64,000 nt of DNA from an uncultured Prevotellaceae bacterium (GTDB lineage Bacteria; Bacteroidota; Bacteroidia; Bacteroidales; Bacteroidaceae). The notes beneath the pieces are model-generated. The model searched no databases and had not been told where the DNA came from. It saw only the letters and a list, made by a program, of their open reading frames with translations. Shown piece by piece: positions 42,970 to 51,708 of this stretch (positions are counted from its first letter, which is position 1; the number at the start of each line of letters is the position of its first letter). The stretch covers positions 1-64,000 of the forward strand of contig CADCIB010000008.1 in NCBI GenBank assembly GCA_902801375.1, in the 5' to 3' direction. The position numbers and the translations under genes are program-made.

Positions 42970-45207
42970 TCACTGTTTGAGGTACTTTCTGCCATTTTTA
43001 ACAATAATGCCCCGATAACCCTCAGCTATGCGCTGTCCGCTAAGATTGTAGGCTGGCTGTTGTGGGGCCTCGATGTCCTGAACTTCGGGCGAGTCGATGG
43101 CGGTGACCGCGCCGGTGGGCGAAATCAAGATTCCCCATCGGTATGCATCGTTGTAGTAATCAGCCACCCCGTCGTTATCGTAGTTGCCCTTGTACCGCAT
43201 CTCGCACGCCCCATCGTCGTAGTAGAAATAGGAGCCGTAGAAAGTGCTGTAGCCGTCGGACACGTCGATGAATGCCGAATTGACCAGTTGGAAGGCGTTG
43301 AACTCATAGATGGTCGGGTCGATGGCCTTCTTCGACGATGCTACGAGCGTGGAATGGTCGACGGTCATTTCGGAGCCGGTTCCCTTGATAGCGCTGTTGG
43401 AGCCTTTTGCAACGACATCGGCATTTTTGAGCGTCAGTCCGCAAATCACCACATTGATGGCTTCTTCGTAGGATGACGTCAGGCTCAATTTTCCTGGTCC
43501 CTTGATTGTCATGTCCGCCCGATTGATATACAGGCAAACATCGTCGGTGGCAATCTTGCAGTCGCCCAGCACATTGATGGTCAGGTGGTCGATGTCTTTT
43601 TCGTAGGTGAGCGGTTCGTCGCCGTAGTAGTTGCAGATGCCATACCCCTCGTTGCCCGTATTGGTGATGTCAGCATTGTCGAGCGTCAGTGTGTTCGTTT
43701 CAGCATCGAAGCTGACGGTGCCGTCGCCTAAGATGTCGGCTATGTTGCGGTCGTCCAACTGGATGTCCCTAACGCAGAGATTGTAGCGAGGAATCACAAC
43801 GGGTGTTACGTATACTTCTTTTTGCCAGGGAATCGCCTCCCCATAGCGGTCGCCATACCAAACGGTGTGGTCTTCTTCGTCGAAGTAGAACAATTTGCCA
43901 TCATAGGTGGTTCCTGCTAATTCAACGTCGCTGAAGTGGCTGTCGATGAGTTCAAACATGCTGACATTCAAAATGGTCAGGTCGCTGCTTGTGAGTGAGT
44001 AGGCAACCAGCGTCGAGTGGTCGATAGTGAGGCCGCCATGGTGGAGTTTCCCAACGATGGCATTGTTCTTGCCTACCACCTGCACATCGGCATCCCTTAG
44101 GAGAAGGTCGCCAGCCAGCTCCATCCCACAATCTTGGTCGCTCCTCATTCTGAGGTGTCCTGGACCGGTGATGGTCACCTTTTCAGCATATTGGTAGAAA
44201 GCCTCCTTGTTGGCGGCAGTGGTGCGGAAGTTGCAGTTGCTCTTGACGTCGATGGTCAGCCCCTTAATGCCTGGTGTTCTTGGCTTGTTCGGATCGCCGA
44301 TGGTGATTCCTGGCAGTTCGCCCTCGTAGTTGACGTTTCTCAGGGTAAGCGTCTTGGTGTCGGGGTCGTAGGAGATGGTGCCCGACGAGATTTCGTCAGA
44401 GGTGATGTTGCCGCAGTTGTTTTCGTCCACCTGCGTGTTGCCGATCCAAAGATTGTAGGTGAGCGCTTTGTAGGTAAGGTAGCCGGGAGCACTCGAGCCC
44501 TGATCGATGCGGGCGTAGTCCGAATCGCTAAAATCTCTGTTGTACGTGGTTCCTGCTCCTCCAACGATACTTTCGCATCCGACAAACATCAGTTGCGGGG
44601 CGTTTGTGAGTGCCTCCGTGGTCCATCGGTTGCCGACATAGATGGTAGTCAGGTCGTCACAGCTTTTGAACATGTTAGTCATGTCCGTCACATGCTGAGT
44701 GTCGAAACTGGATAGGTCAACGGTCTCTAAGTGTTTGCATTCATAGAACATGTCCTTCATCGTCGTCACCTTTCGCGTGTCGAACGTGCGCAGGTCAAGG
44801 TTGAGGTAGGCCGACTCCATTCCGCATTCATAGAACATCTTCTCCATATTGGTCATTTCGTGGGTGTCAAGGTATTCGAGGCCGTTAAACCATGATACAC
44901 CACGCAGGAAAGAGAAGAGATAGGAACCGTTTTTGGGCTTGTAGTCGGCAAACGAATCGTCGATCGTCACCGATTGAACATCTTCCATCAGGTTGCTTCC
45001 ATACCAGTCGGGACGCCGGCCGGTATACACGTTGAGCACCCATCCATCCTTTTGGTCCTTCTGGTCGTCGTAATAGAAGACGAGCGTGTGGGTGTAACTT
45101 TGATAAACAGCATAAGCCTGCTTAACGCCAGCCCATAGATTCATGGCAACAAGCATGGCTGCCACGAGCGTGAAGCTTCTTAGTGTAAGGTTTTTCTTAT
45201 TCATCAT
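42970..45207 (-). CDS. BspA-like surface protein (DUF285 repeats) with Prevotella-type C-terminal tail
   Basis: Secreted protein of 745 residues. A signal peptide (VAAMLVAMNLWAGV) is followed by DUF285/BspA-type LRR repeats (about 80-210: MTNMEKMFYECG, TTMKDMFYECKHL, TDMTNMFKSC). Two tandem copies of a beta-rich module follow (each starting NLxxxxxxxDxxN and containing GTISYDPDTKTLTLRN / GTVSFDAETNTLTLDN). The last 26 residues (AYNLSGQRIAEG... GRKYLKQ) form a sorting-type tail like that of the protein at 3321. Likely an adhesin. Start ATG 45207 (MMNKK) or 45204; the longer open frame starts inside the promoter. Confidence 0.88.
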   Translation of the reverse strand: MMNKKNLTLRSFTLVAAMLVAMNLWAGVKQAYAVYQSYTHTLVFYYDDQKDQKDGWVLNVYTGRRPDWYGSNLMEDVQSVTIDDSFADYKPKNGSYLFSFLRGVSWFNGLEYLDTHEMTNMEKMFYECGMESAYLNLDLRTFDTRKVTTMKDMFYECKHLETVDLSSFDTQHVTDMTNMFKSCDDLTTIYVGNRWTTEALTNAPQLMFVGCESIVGGAGTTYNRDFSDSDYARIDQGSSAPGYLTYKALTYNLWIGNTQVDENNCGNITSDEISSGTISYDPDTKTLTLRNVNYEGELPGITIGDPNKPRTPGIKGLTIDVKSNCNFRTTAANKEAFYQYAEKVTITGPGHLRMRSDQDCGMELAGDLLLRDADVQVVGKNNAIVGKLHHGGLTIDHSTLVAYSLTSSDLTILNVSMFELIDSHFSDVELAGTTYDGKLFYFDEEDHTVWYGDRYGEAIPWQKEVYVTPVVIPRYNLCVRDIQLDDRNIADILGDGTVSFDAETNTLTLDNADITNTGNEGYGICNYYGDEPLTYEKDIDHLTINVLGDCKIATDDVCLYINRADMTIKGPGKLSLTSSYEEAINVVICGLTLKNADVVAKGSNSAIKGTGSEMTVDHSTLVASSKKAIDPTIYEFNAFQLVNSAFIDVSDGYSTFYGSYFYYDDGACEMRYKGNYDNDGVADYYNDAYRWGILISPTGAVTAIDSPEVQDIEAPQQPAYNLSGQRIAEGYRGIIVKNGRKYLKQ

Positions 45208-45257
45208 CGTTGTTTCTTCATTTAGGTTCAATGGCGTATGTTTCTTTGTTTTGTGTG

Positions 45258-45289
45258 CAAAGATAAGTGAATTCCTCGTAATTTCCAAA
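45258..45289 (-). promoter_or_regulatory. Bacteroidetes promoter of the BspA-like gene
   Basis: Minus strand TTTG (45286-45289), 20 bases, TATCTTTG (45258-45265). Confidence 0.7.
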
Positions 45290-45364
45290 TAAAACGGATA
45301 AAACTTGCAGCGGGCTGGGGTTTTTCCTGCCATCGGAGCCAATGTCGTTCAATACAAATGCCAA

Positions 45365-45451
45365 CCGTAGGTTAATAATGTAGGCAGCGTAGGTTAATAA
45401 TGTAGGCAGCGTAGGTTATTAATGTAGGCAGCGTAGGTTATTAATCTACGG
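45365..45451. repeat. 22-bp tandem repeat array (3.6 copies) bounded by an inverted repeat
   Basis: Units of GTAGGTTAATAATGTAGGCA plus GC at 45367-45388, 45389-45410 and 45411-45432 (the third with one base changed) and a partial unit. The array begins CCGTAGGTTAATAA and ends TTATTAATCTACGG, its near-perfect complement. The rest of the 45208-45700 gap holds the divergent promoters and nothing else recognised. Confidence 0.9.
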
Positions 45452-45669
45452 TCGGGGCAAATACTTCATTTCACTTACCGACATAGAGTATGGGCAGCAG
45501 TGCCCTATAGAGAAGTATGCCATAGCCTTGTCTTCTGCAATGTTTATAAGCGAGGAATACAGAAAGTGGAGTTCACAATAAGGAAGAAATAAAAACTTGA
45601 GAATGTGCTTGACGGTGGCTTCTCTGAAAAAAAACGAAGGAAGATGAAACGTATTCGAAAGAAAAGTCG

Positions 45670-45677
45670 TAACTTTG
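45670..45677 (+). promoter_or_regulatory. -7 box (TAACTTTG) of dnaX
   Basis: TAACTTTG 23 bases before ATG 45701; no clear -33 box. Confidence 0.55.
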
Positions 45678-45700
45678 TAGCCGAAAAAACAGATACAACT

Positions 45701-47428
45701 ATGGAATATATCGTATCAGCCCGTAAATACAGGCCTATGACGTTCGACGCCGTGATTGGGCAAAAAGCACTGGTCACCACGCTGAAGAACGCTGTGAGCA
45801 GCGGCAAGCTGGCTCATGCCTACCTGTTCTGCGGCCCGCGCGGCGTGGGCAAGACCACCTGCGCCCGCATCTTCGCCAAAGTCATCAACTGCGAGCATCC
45901 CACACCCGAGGGTGAGGCCTGCAACGAATGTGAGAGCTGTCAGGCCTTCAACGAGCAGCGGTCGTACAACATCTTCGAGCTTGATGCTGCCTCGAACAAT
46001 GGTGTTGAACACATCAAAGCCCTCATGGATCAGACACGCATTCCGCCGCAGGTGGGCAAGTACAAGGTGTTCATCATCGACGAGGTGCACATGCTCTCGA
46101 CACAGGCTTTCAACGCTTTCCTCAAGACTTTGGAGGAACCGCCCGCACATGTCATCTTCATTTTGGCCACAACGGAGAAGCATAAGATTCTGCCCACCAT
46201 CATTTCAAGGTGCCAGATCTATGACTTCGAGCGTATGACCGTTCCCAATATGGTGGACCACCTGAAGATGGTGGCCGCAAAAGAAGGCGTCAGCTACGAG
46301 GAAGAAGCCCTGAACGTGATTGCAGAAAAGGCCGATGGCGGCATGCGCGATGCGCTGAGCATCTTCGACCAGGCCGTTTCCTTCTGTCAGGGGAACATCA
46401 CTTACGAGAGAGTCATCGAGGACCTGAACGTGCTCGATGCCGACAACTATTTCAACATCGTGGACTTGGCCTTAGAGAATAAGGTGCCCGAAATCATGGT
46501 GCTGCTCAACGATGTCCTCAACAAAGGCTTCGACGGTGGTCATCTCATCGGCGGCTTGGCCACTCATGTGCGCAATGTGTTGATGGCCAAGGATTCACAG
46601 ACACTTCCCCTCTTGGAAGCCAGTCAGCGGCAGCGCGAACGCTATCAGGCGCAGGCCGGAAAGTGTGAGTACCGATTCCTGTACAGAGCGCTGAAGCTGC
46701 TCAACGACTGCGACATCAGTTACCGCCAGAGTCCCAACAAGAGGCTGCTCGTGGAACTGACGCTCATCCAGGTGGCGCAAATCACGCAGGAAGAGGAAAC
46801 GCCTGTCGCGGGGCGTAGCCCTAAGCAGTTGAAAACCCTGTTCAAACATCTGATTCGTCAGGCTTTGCAGCAAAAGGCGGCTCCGCAGGTGGCTGCCGCA
46901 AAGCCCGTGGCGCATCAGGAAGAGAAGCCTGTATCGAAAGAAGAACCCGTGAAGCGCCCTGCCGTAAAACTCAGCAATTTGGGCATGACGTTCGGTAGTT
47001 TGCGCAATACCTCTCTGTCCGAGAAGGAAGAGAAAGAGGCCGATACCATTGACAGCAAAGAGCACCAGACCTTCACCAATGAGCAGCTGATGATGCAATG
47101 GGTGGGTATGTGCAACCGTATGCCGCAGCAAATGGTCGGCATCGCTTCCAGAATGAAGAACATGGAGCCGCGGATATTAGACTTCCCCAAAGTGGAAGTG
47201 GTGGTCGACAATGAGATGTTGCTTGAAGAGATGAAAGACATCCAGAAGCGCATTCGATCCACGTTGGCCTTAACGCTCCATAATAGCGATATTGAACTGA
47301 ACCTCCGTTTAGCCAAATCCGACGAGGTGAAGAAAATACTGACCAGACGGGAGCAGTTGGAAGAAATGATGAAAGACAATCCCGCCCTGAAAAAACTCAG
47401 CACGATGCTGCATTTGGAACTGGTGTGA
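45701..47428 (+). CDS. dnaX: DNA polymerase III subunits gamma/tau
   Basis: Clamp-loader ATPase of 575 residues. It has ARKYRPMTFDAVIGQ, Walker A GPRGVGKTTCAR, a four-Cys zinc module (INCEHPTPEGEACNECESCQAF), Walker B FIIDEVHML and the SRC motif (ISRCQIYDF). A less conserved C-terminal half follows. Start ATG 45701 (MEYIVSARKYRP); the open frame extends upstream through the promoter. No slippery heptamer for programmed frameshifting was identified by eye. Confidence 0.96.
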   Translation: MEYIVSARKYRPMTFDAVIGQKALVTTLKNAVSSGKLAHAYLFCGPRGVGKTTCARIFAKVINCEHPTPEGEACNECESCQAFNEQRSYNIFELDAASNNGVEHIKALMDQTRIPPQVGKYKVFIIDEVHMLSTQAFNAFLKTLEEPPAHVIFILATTEKHKILPTIISRCQIYDFERMTVPNMVDHLKMVAAKEGVSYEEEALNVIAEKADGGMRDALSIFDQAVSFCQGNITYERVIEDLNVLDADNYFNIVDLALENKVPEIMVLLNDVLNKGFDGGHLIGGLATHVRNVLMAKDSQTLPLLEASQRQRERYQAQAGKCEYRFLYRALKLLNDCDISYRQSPNKRLLVELTLIQVAQITQEEETPVAGRSPKQLKTLFKHLIRQALQQKAAPQVAAAKPVAHQEEKPVSKEEPVKRPAVKLSNLGMTFGSLRNTSLSEKEEKEADTIDSKEHQTFTNEQLMMQWVGMCNRMPQQMVGIASRMKNMEPRILDFPKVEVVVDNEMLLEEMKDIQKRIRSTLALTLHNSDIELNLRLAKSDEVKKILTRREQLEEMMKDNPALKKLSTMLHLELV

Positions 47429-47437
47429 CGCCAAGGG

Positions 47438-47947
47438 TCAGTCTATTGTGAGAAGTCTGACTTCCGCGTTCGCCATCTTCTGAATGTCGCGCATCGGCTT
47501 GCCGGAAAGAATGGAGAGAATGACCAGGTTGATGATGCCGTGTCCTACCACCAATAGCGTCTTTCCCTGGTATTCGGCTTGAATCCAATGGAGAAACGTC
47601 TCAGCGCGCATCCGCATCTGCTCTGTAGTCTCTATGTCGTCGGGCCATTCGCGCCCTTTCAGGTCGGGAATGTAAAGACCTGTGAAGCTACCCCAGTCGC
47701 GTTCACGTAGCAACGGGGTCTGAACGATGGGCTTTCCGTGAGGACGGGCCATGATGCGGCAAGTGTCCACACACCGTCCGAGGTCGCTCGAGAAGAACAC
47801 GTCAATGGCTTCGCCGGCCATCCGCCGCGATGCTTCCTCTGCCATACGAAGACCGTTATCGTTGAGTCTGCCGTCGGTTTGTCCCTGCAAAATGCGGTTC
47901 ACATTGTCCACGGTTTCGCCGTGCCTCATTAAGTATAATCTGACCAT
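47438..47947 (-). CDS. histidine phosphatase family protein
   Basis: Phosphoglycerate-mutase-like phosphatase of 169 residues. It has the catalytic LMRHGETVDN (RHG), SSDLGRC, RERDWGSFTG and the second His in VVGHGIIN. Substrate unknown (sugar phosphates or alpha-ribazole-P are possible). Convergent with dnaX, 9 bases apart. Confidence 0.93.
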   Translation of the reverse strand: MVRLYLMRHGETVDNVNRILQGQTDGRLNDNGLRMAEEASRRMAGEAIDVFFSSDLGRCVDTCRIMARPHGKPIVQTPLLRERDWGSFTGLYIPDLKGREWPDDIETTEQMRMRAETFLHWIQAEYQGKTLLVVGHGIINLVILSILSGKPMRDIQKMANAEVRLLTID

Positions 47948-48015
47948 TCTGATGAGTTCTCCTTGTTTTCGGGCACAAAATTACGGAAAAAATTGCAGCA
48001 TTCAATAGGATTTTG

Positions 48016-48023
48016 TATTTTTG
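48016..48023 (+). promoter_or_regulatory. -7 box (TATTTTTG) of the DUF308 gene
   Basis: TATTTTTG 34 bases before ATG 48058. Confidence 0.5.
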
Positions 48024-48057
48024 CACAAACTTTTTTAAATGATAAAGGGCTAAAGAT

Positions 48058-48678
48058 ATGAAAATACTCCAGACCTTCTTGTTCCGTGCCGCCTGCGCCG
48101 CCGTTGTCGGCTACCTGTTAGTGATGTACCGCACTGAGATGGTTCGTTGGATTACCATTGCCTCTGGAGCTTTGTTCCTGGTATCCGGTCTGACTTCGGT
48201 CATCGCCTACTATACAGAAAAACACCGCGTCAAGGCTGCCGACGAGCCGAAATCGGTCATGATGCCCACCTTTCCAATTGTGGGAGCGGGCAGCATGATC
48301 TTGGGCGGCGTACTCATGATGATGCCTGCCACGTTTGTCACAGGCGTCATGTATTCACTGGCGGCCATCCTCATTCTGGGTGCAGTCAACCAGTTTGTGC
48401 ATCTTTTCAATATCCTGCGCCACACCCGCATACCTTTCTTCTTCTGGCTGTTCCCTACGGTGGTGCTGCTCTTGGGCATCTACATGATAGCCCGTCCGCA
48501 GGAGATGTCGGCCCTTCCTTTCCGCATCTTGGGCTGGGGACTGATGGTCTACGCCGCCTTTGAGATTGTCTGCGGTATCAAGGTTTACAGCACCCGCCGT
48601 ACGCTCGACCGCCAGTTGCAGGAGCAGCAGCGGCAGATTGAGCAGGCCGAAGAAGTGGAATACGCGGAAGTGGAATGA
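48058..48678 (+). CDS. DUF308/HdeD-like membrane protein
   Basis: Protein of 206 residues with about six hydrophobic helices in paired arrangement (WITIASGALFLVSGLTSVIAYY, GAGSMILGGVLMMM, AAILILGAVNQF, FPTVVLLLGIYMI, GWGLMVYAAFEIV). This matches the DUF308/HdeD family. A highly charged Gln/Glu-rich tail ends the protein (LDRQLQEQQRQIEQAEEVEY). Function in stress or acid response is known for HdeD of enterics but not established here. Last chromosomal gene before the island. Confidence 0.85.
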   Translation: MKILQTFLFRAACAAVVGYLLVMYRTEMVRWITIASGALFLVSGLTSVIAYYTEKHRVKAADEPKSVMMPTFPIVGAGSMILGGVLMMMPATFVTGVMYSLAAILILGAVNQFVHLFNILRHTRIPFFFWLFPTVVLLLGIYMIARPQEMSALPFRILGWGLMVYAAFEIVCGIKVYSTRRTLDRQLQEQQRQIEQAEEVEYAEVE

Positions 48679-48710
48679 AGTGTTGGCTGGCGCCAGCCAT
48701 TCTCCAAAAG

Positions 48711-48764
48711 AAAAAGAGTCTCGAAAGATTTGAATGCGAACTTTCATCTTTTAAGACTCTTTTT
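48711..48764. terminator. bidirectional terminator between the DUF308 gene and the tRNA fragment
   Basis: AAAAAGAGTCT (48711-48721) pairs with AGACTCTTTTT (48754-48764), with an inner GAAAG/CTTTC helix. A- and T-runs flank both sides. Confidence 0.75.
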
Positions 48765-48769
48765 CCTCG

Positions 48770-48811
48770 TGATCCCGTTGGGATTCAAACCCAAGACCTT
48801 CAGAACCGGAA
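48770..48811 (-). other. 3' half of a tRNA-Arg (CCG-type) gene: attachment-site remnant of the island
   Basis: On the minus strand the 42 bases start with an anticodon loop TTCCGGT and continue TCTGAAGG. Then comes a full T-arm (TTGGG, loop TTTGAAT, CCCAA) and the acceptor 3' strand CGGGATC plus A. The 5' half of a tRNA is absent: bases beyond 48811 do not pair. This is what an integrase leaves at one junction after inserting into a tRNA gene; the intact copy would be expected to the right of 64000. Isotype assignment is from reading the loop, not from a search. Confidence 0.75.
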
Positions 48812-48875
48812 ACAAACGCTGAAATCTCCCAAAACGCCTTTATTTATCGGCCTTTCAAGGATTTGCCCTTTTCAC

Positions 48876-48897
48876 TTTGCGGCTATTTTGCGGCTAT
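48876..48897 (+). repeat. two tandem 11-bp repeats TTTGCGGCTAT
   Basis: 48876-48886 and 48887-48897. Near-identical repeats (TTTGCGGCGAT) lie at the other end of the island (63872-63934). Candidate recombinase arm-binding sites. Confidence 0.7.
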
Positions 48898-48984
48898 CAT
48901 AGACGGGAACTTGGTTCATTTGCTTATTTCTCTTTAAATTGTTACTTGTCTTTGTTGGGTCTTTCTTGCCATTTACAGTCCTCC

Positions 48985-50169
48985 TTACATGATGATATTA
49001 GGCAACGCTCCAAACTGCCCGTTCATGTAGGCACGGTGGATGGATGACAACTTGTTAAGCCCTCGGAATTCAACCAATGAGAACAGGTTGCTGTTGCCGT
49101 CCTTTCCCTTCTCCGTAAACCAGACGGAATCCTTACCGAAGATGTCGTCAATATCTCGCAGGATGGGGTCGTAGTGGGTGGTGACAATCAGTTGCGATTG
49201 GTTGTCCTTCTTGTTGACGAAACGGGTAAGCATATACTCCATCAGGTTCGGATGGATAGAAGCCTCCAACTCATCGACGCACAACAGCCCTTGGCATTTC
49301 AGTTGCGAGTAGATGATAGACTCCAGTTCCACCATACGAGTTGTTCCGGCACTCTGGCTGTTTTCTGGCAGTACATAATCCTCTTCGCCTCGCTCCGTCT
49401 CCACCTTGTGTCCAAAGAGCGCAGCCATCTTCTTGATCTTGATGTCGGAGATGTTGAAATCAGCTTCCTTCACAAAGTGCATGAGATACTCCTTGAACGA
49501 AGAATCCTCCGACAGCATGTTCTTAGTCGTGTCAGAGATAGCCGTATCTGAGCCATTGATGAGTGGCATCATGCGACTGTCAATCCAACGGCGCATATCG
49601 TCAAGGTAGCTCACAGCTACATTCACTTTCTTCAACACTGCCAGGATAGACATGTTACGCAGACAGTTGACAGAGAGCGCATCAATCTCAGCCTGTGAGA
49701 GCTTGACTGCAGCAGGGTTGAAAGTCAGCTTTGATATGCCGTTGACATCCTCACGGGTAAAAACCTTGGTGGGGCGGTTGCTGAGATAGACATACATCAC
49801 CTCGCTACACACCTTCTCAGGATTGACCACCAACTGGTACCAATAGCGTATGCCGTTGACGTAGAGTTTCACGTCAAACTCCGTGTCGTACTTCAATGCG
49901 TCAGGTTGCATCAAGAACGGCTGCACATCCGTACCCTCATCGTTCTTCATCGGAATCTTATTCCAGAACACCCGAAGGAAGTCGATGGCTTCAAGCAGGT
50001 TTGACTTGCCACTGGCGTTGGCACCCAACACCACAGCGAAGCGTAGCAACTGAACACCATCGGGCATGGTCACGACACTATTGTATTTGTCATTCCCTGA
50101 TGTCTCGAAACTCAGTACCACCTCGTCACGAAACGACTTGAAGTTTTTTATCTTTAATTCTTGTAGCAT
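48985..50169 (-). CDS. AAA-family (AAA_15/AAA_21, ABC-type) ATPase
   Basis: Protein of 394 residues: MLQELKIKNFKSFRDEVVLSF, Walker A GANASGKSN, Walker B GLLCVDELEASIHPNL, and H-loop VTTHYDPIL. The C-terminus GLNKLSSIHRAYMNGQFGALPNI matches RloA-like ATPases. These are often found in phage-defence or abortive-infection modules, but a partner such as RloB is not next to it. Start ATG 50169; the longer open frame passes through the -7 box (50192-50199). It stands alone on the minus strand at the left end of the island. Confidence 0.88.
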   Translation of the reverse strand: MLQELKIKNFKSFRDEVVLSFETSGNDKYNSVVTMPDGVQLLRFAVVLGANASGKSNLLEAIDFLRVFWNKIPMKNDEGTDVQPFLMQPDALKYDTEFDVKLYVNGIRYWYQLVVNPEKVCSEVMYVYLSNRPTKVFTREDVNGISKLTFNPAAVKLSQAEIDALSVNCLRNMSILAVLKKVNVAVSYLDDMRRWIDSRMMPLINGSDTAISDTTKNMLSEDSSFKEYLMHFVKEADFNISDIKIKKMAALFGHKVETERGEEDYVLPENSQSAGTTRMVELESIIYSQLKCQGLLCVDELEASIHPNLMEYMLTRFVNKKDNQSQLIVTTHYDPILRDIDDIFGKDSVWFTEKGKDGNSNLFSLVEFRGLNKLSSIHRAYMNGQFGALPNIIM

Positions 50170-50191
50170 ATCTAAGAGCGAAATTACGTCA

Positions 50192-50199
50192 CAAAGATA
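50192..50199 (-). promoter_or_regulatory. -7 box (TATCTTTG) of the AAA ATPase gene
   Basis: Minus-strand TATCTTTG, 22 bases before ATG 50169. Confidence 0.55.
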
Positions 50200-50513
50200 C
50201 GAATAATTTCCGTTCGTTGACATCAAATCCGTCATAAAATCAAATTTTGTTTTTAAAATTAGCATGATTTAACCAAATTTCGCGATTAAAATCCTAAATC
50301 CGTCAGTTTTATAGTGCCTCTATTCCCAATATCGTCATGTCGTTTGAGTTCTAAGGGTGGTGAGCTTGCTCTTTTTCCACACCCCATTTCCCTCCCAAAA
50401 TTGGACTTTTGGGGAATTAGGCTTCCCCTTAAGAAAAATTCCACACCTCAGGCAAGCCTCATATAGCTCGTTTTTGGACTGCTTGAGATTTCCATATTTT
50501 GGGGTTCCAACAG
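50200..50513. other. intergenic region, no supported gene
   Basis: Holds the upstream part of the ATPase promoter. A 60-codon minus-strand frame (50335-50517) would need a TTG start and has no recognisable homology. Confidence 0.4.
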
Positions 50514-50852
50514 TCAAAACCTGTCAGGAATATCGTGGTCAGGGACAAGATGTAGAACACGAATTGTGATGCGAGAAACGTCTCCTTTGACGCTGATAAC
50601 GTCCATGTCTTGAAGGGATTTTAGGAAAGACATGACGGTTTTTCTGTCCCATTTCCATTTGTTTGAGAGACCAAGAATTGTGTAATGTCTGGGCGCATTT
50701 GAGCCGTTTTTATACTGGTTGATTAACTCAATTTGGTTCTCCAAGAGATACATAAAAGCATCGTATCTTGATGTCTTATTTGGCAATGACTTGGAAATAA
50801 ACCGCATCAAATCTGCATGCAGTTTTGTGAAAATAGTGTTTGTCTTTTTCAT
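50514..50852 (-). CDS. winged-helix-like DNA-binding protein of the island core
   Basis: Protein of 112 residues, basic N-terminus. It has a predicted helix-turn-helix (YTILGLSNKWKWDRKTVMSFLKSLQDMDVISVKG), typical of winged-helix proteins in Bacteroidetes mobile elements, where they occur with replication or excision genes. Start ATG 50852. It follows the small gene at 50875 on the same strand and would share its transcript. Confidence 0.65.
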   Translation of the reverse strand: MKKTNTIFTKLHADLMRFISKSLPNKTSRYDAFMYLLENQIELINQYKNGSNAPRHYTILGLSNKWKWDRKTVMSFLKSLQDMDVISVKGDVSRITIRVLHLVPDHDIPDRF

Positions 50853-50874
50853 TTTTCTTGTTCATTTGAATCGT

Positions 50875-51054
50875 TTAAACTAATCCCTTTTTAATTGCGT
50901 GATCAATCGCTTCATTACGTTTTTTCAAGTATAAAGGGATGCTCCCCATGAAGATTTGAGTGTCGAATCTGCTATAGAAACGCTCGTATCTTCCTAACTT
51001 GAAGCCGAAGAAAAACATCATCAGCTCATCAATCTTTCTTGCATTTCTCTTCAT
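50875..51054 (-). CDS. small hypothetical protein (59 residues)
   Basis: ATG 51054 to TAA 50875: MKRNARKIDELMMFFFGFKLGRYERFYSRFD..., ending KKGLV. Basic and aromatic-rich, with no signal peptide. Its neighbours on the same strand (HTH, DUF6291-like remnant, winged helix) make a typical core cluster. It overlaps the frameshifted gene upstream by 26 bases. Family not recognised; plausible as a real gene because of its clean frame and spacing. Confidence 0.5.
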   Translation of the reverse strand: MKRNARKIDELMMFFFGFKLGRYERFYSRFDTQIFMGSIPLYLKKRNEAIDHAIKKGLV

Positions 51055-51258
51055 AGCTTTTCCTGTCTCGATCTATCTGCTTTTTAAAGGAGATGAACAA
51101 GCCTGCATGGAATTGTCTTTAAATTTAGGCTCTTTCCCCGTGTTGGCATAGTCCAACATCGCTATGATAAATGCTCCAATTTGTTCGTGGGAAAGACACT
51201 TGATTGTCTCTATCCAATCCAGGTGGATGAGGATAGCAGGAACTGTTTTCTTTTTCAT
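51029..51258 (-). pseudogene. DUF6291-like phage/mobile-element replication protein, frameshifted
   Basis: The first frame reads 61 residues with the DUF6291-type start (PAILIHLDWIETIKCLSHEQIGAFIIAMLDY, then GKEPKFKD) and then drifts into nonsense. The expected continuation (AGLFISFKKQIDRDRKSYEEKC) is found in another frame from about 51104, so an indel lies near the AATTCCATGCAGG stretch. The remnant stops at 51029, whereas intact members are longer. Start overlaps the HTH gene by 4 bases. Family naming is from memory of the pattern. Confidence 0.6.
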
Positions 51259-51593
51259 ATTGTTCGTGATTCTTGTGAATTCTGTCTTTGCTTTTCTATA
51301 CTCTTATTGCCACAATGTTTCATCCAATCGTCAATTTCTGACTGGAGAAAAACTAGTGCTTTGTTAATTTTGTGGTGCGGTATCTGCTTGTCAGATACCC
51401 AACCATAGACAGTCTGTTTGACAGGGTGGGATGGAATATAGTCACATAGTTCGTCAACATCCATCCAATGCGGTGAACAACACTCTTCTTGCCTGTTCAG
51501 CAAGCTTTGGGCGGTCTTTTCCAGACCCTCCACTTTCTCAATGAGGTAGGACAATGCACCCGGCATCTCCTCCAATGTTTTTAATCTTTTCAT
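51255..51593 (-). CDS. helix-turn-helix (excisionase/HTH_17-type) protein
   Basis: Protein of 112 residues. An N-terminal helical stretch (LEEMPGALSYLIEKVEGLEKTAQSLLNRQ) is followed by an HTH of the MerR/excisionase type (WMDVDELCDYIPSHPVKQTVYGWVSDKQIPHHKINKALVFLQSEIDDWMK). Such proteins are near-universal in Bacteroidetes integrative elements and act in excision control. First gene of the minus-strand core cluster, divergent from the XRE gene across a 232-bp control region. Confidence 0.8.
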   Translation of the reverse strand: MKRLKTLEEMPGALSYLIEKVEGLEKTAQSLLNRQEECCSPHWMDVDELCDYIPSHPVKQTVYGWVSDKQIPHHKINKALVFLQSEIDDWMKHCGNKSIEKQRQNSQESRTI

Positions 51594-51708
51594 ATTGTTT
51601 TGTTATCCTTAAAATCGGATGCAAAAGAACAACAAAAAAATAACTTTTCAAGAAAATATTAGAAAAAGTTAAAAATTTAACATTTCGGGGACTAACTAAA
51701 AGGCTATA

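Noticed and set aside
45365..45451. Possible CRISPR array
   Set aside because: Units are directly adjacent with no unique spacers, and there are no cas genes.
50335..50517. 60-codon minus-strand frame in the island
   Set aside because: Needs a TTG start inside the end of the previous gene, with no homology or promoter.
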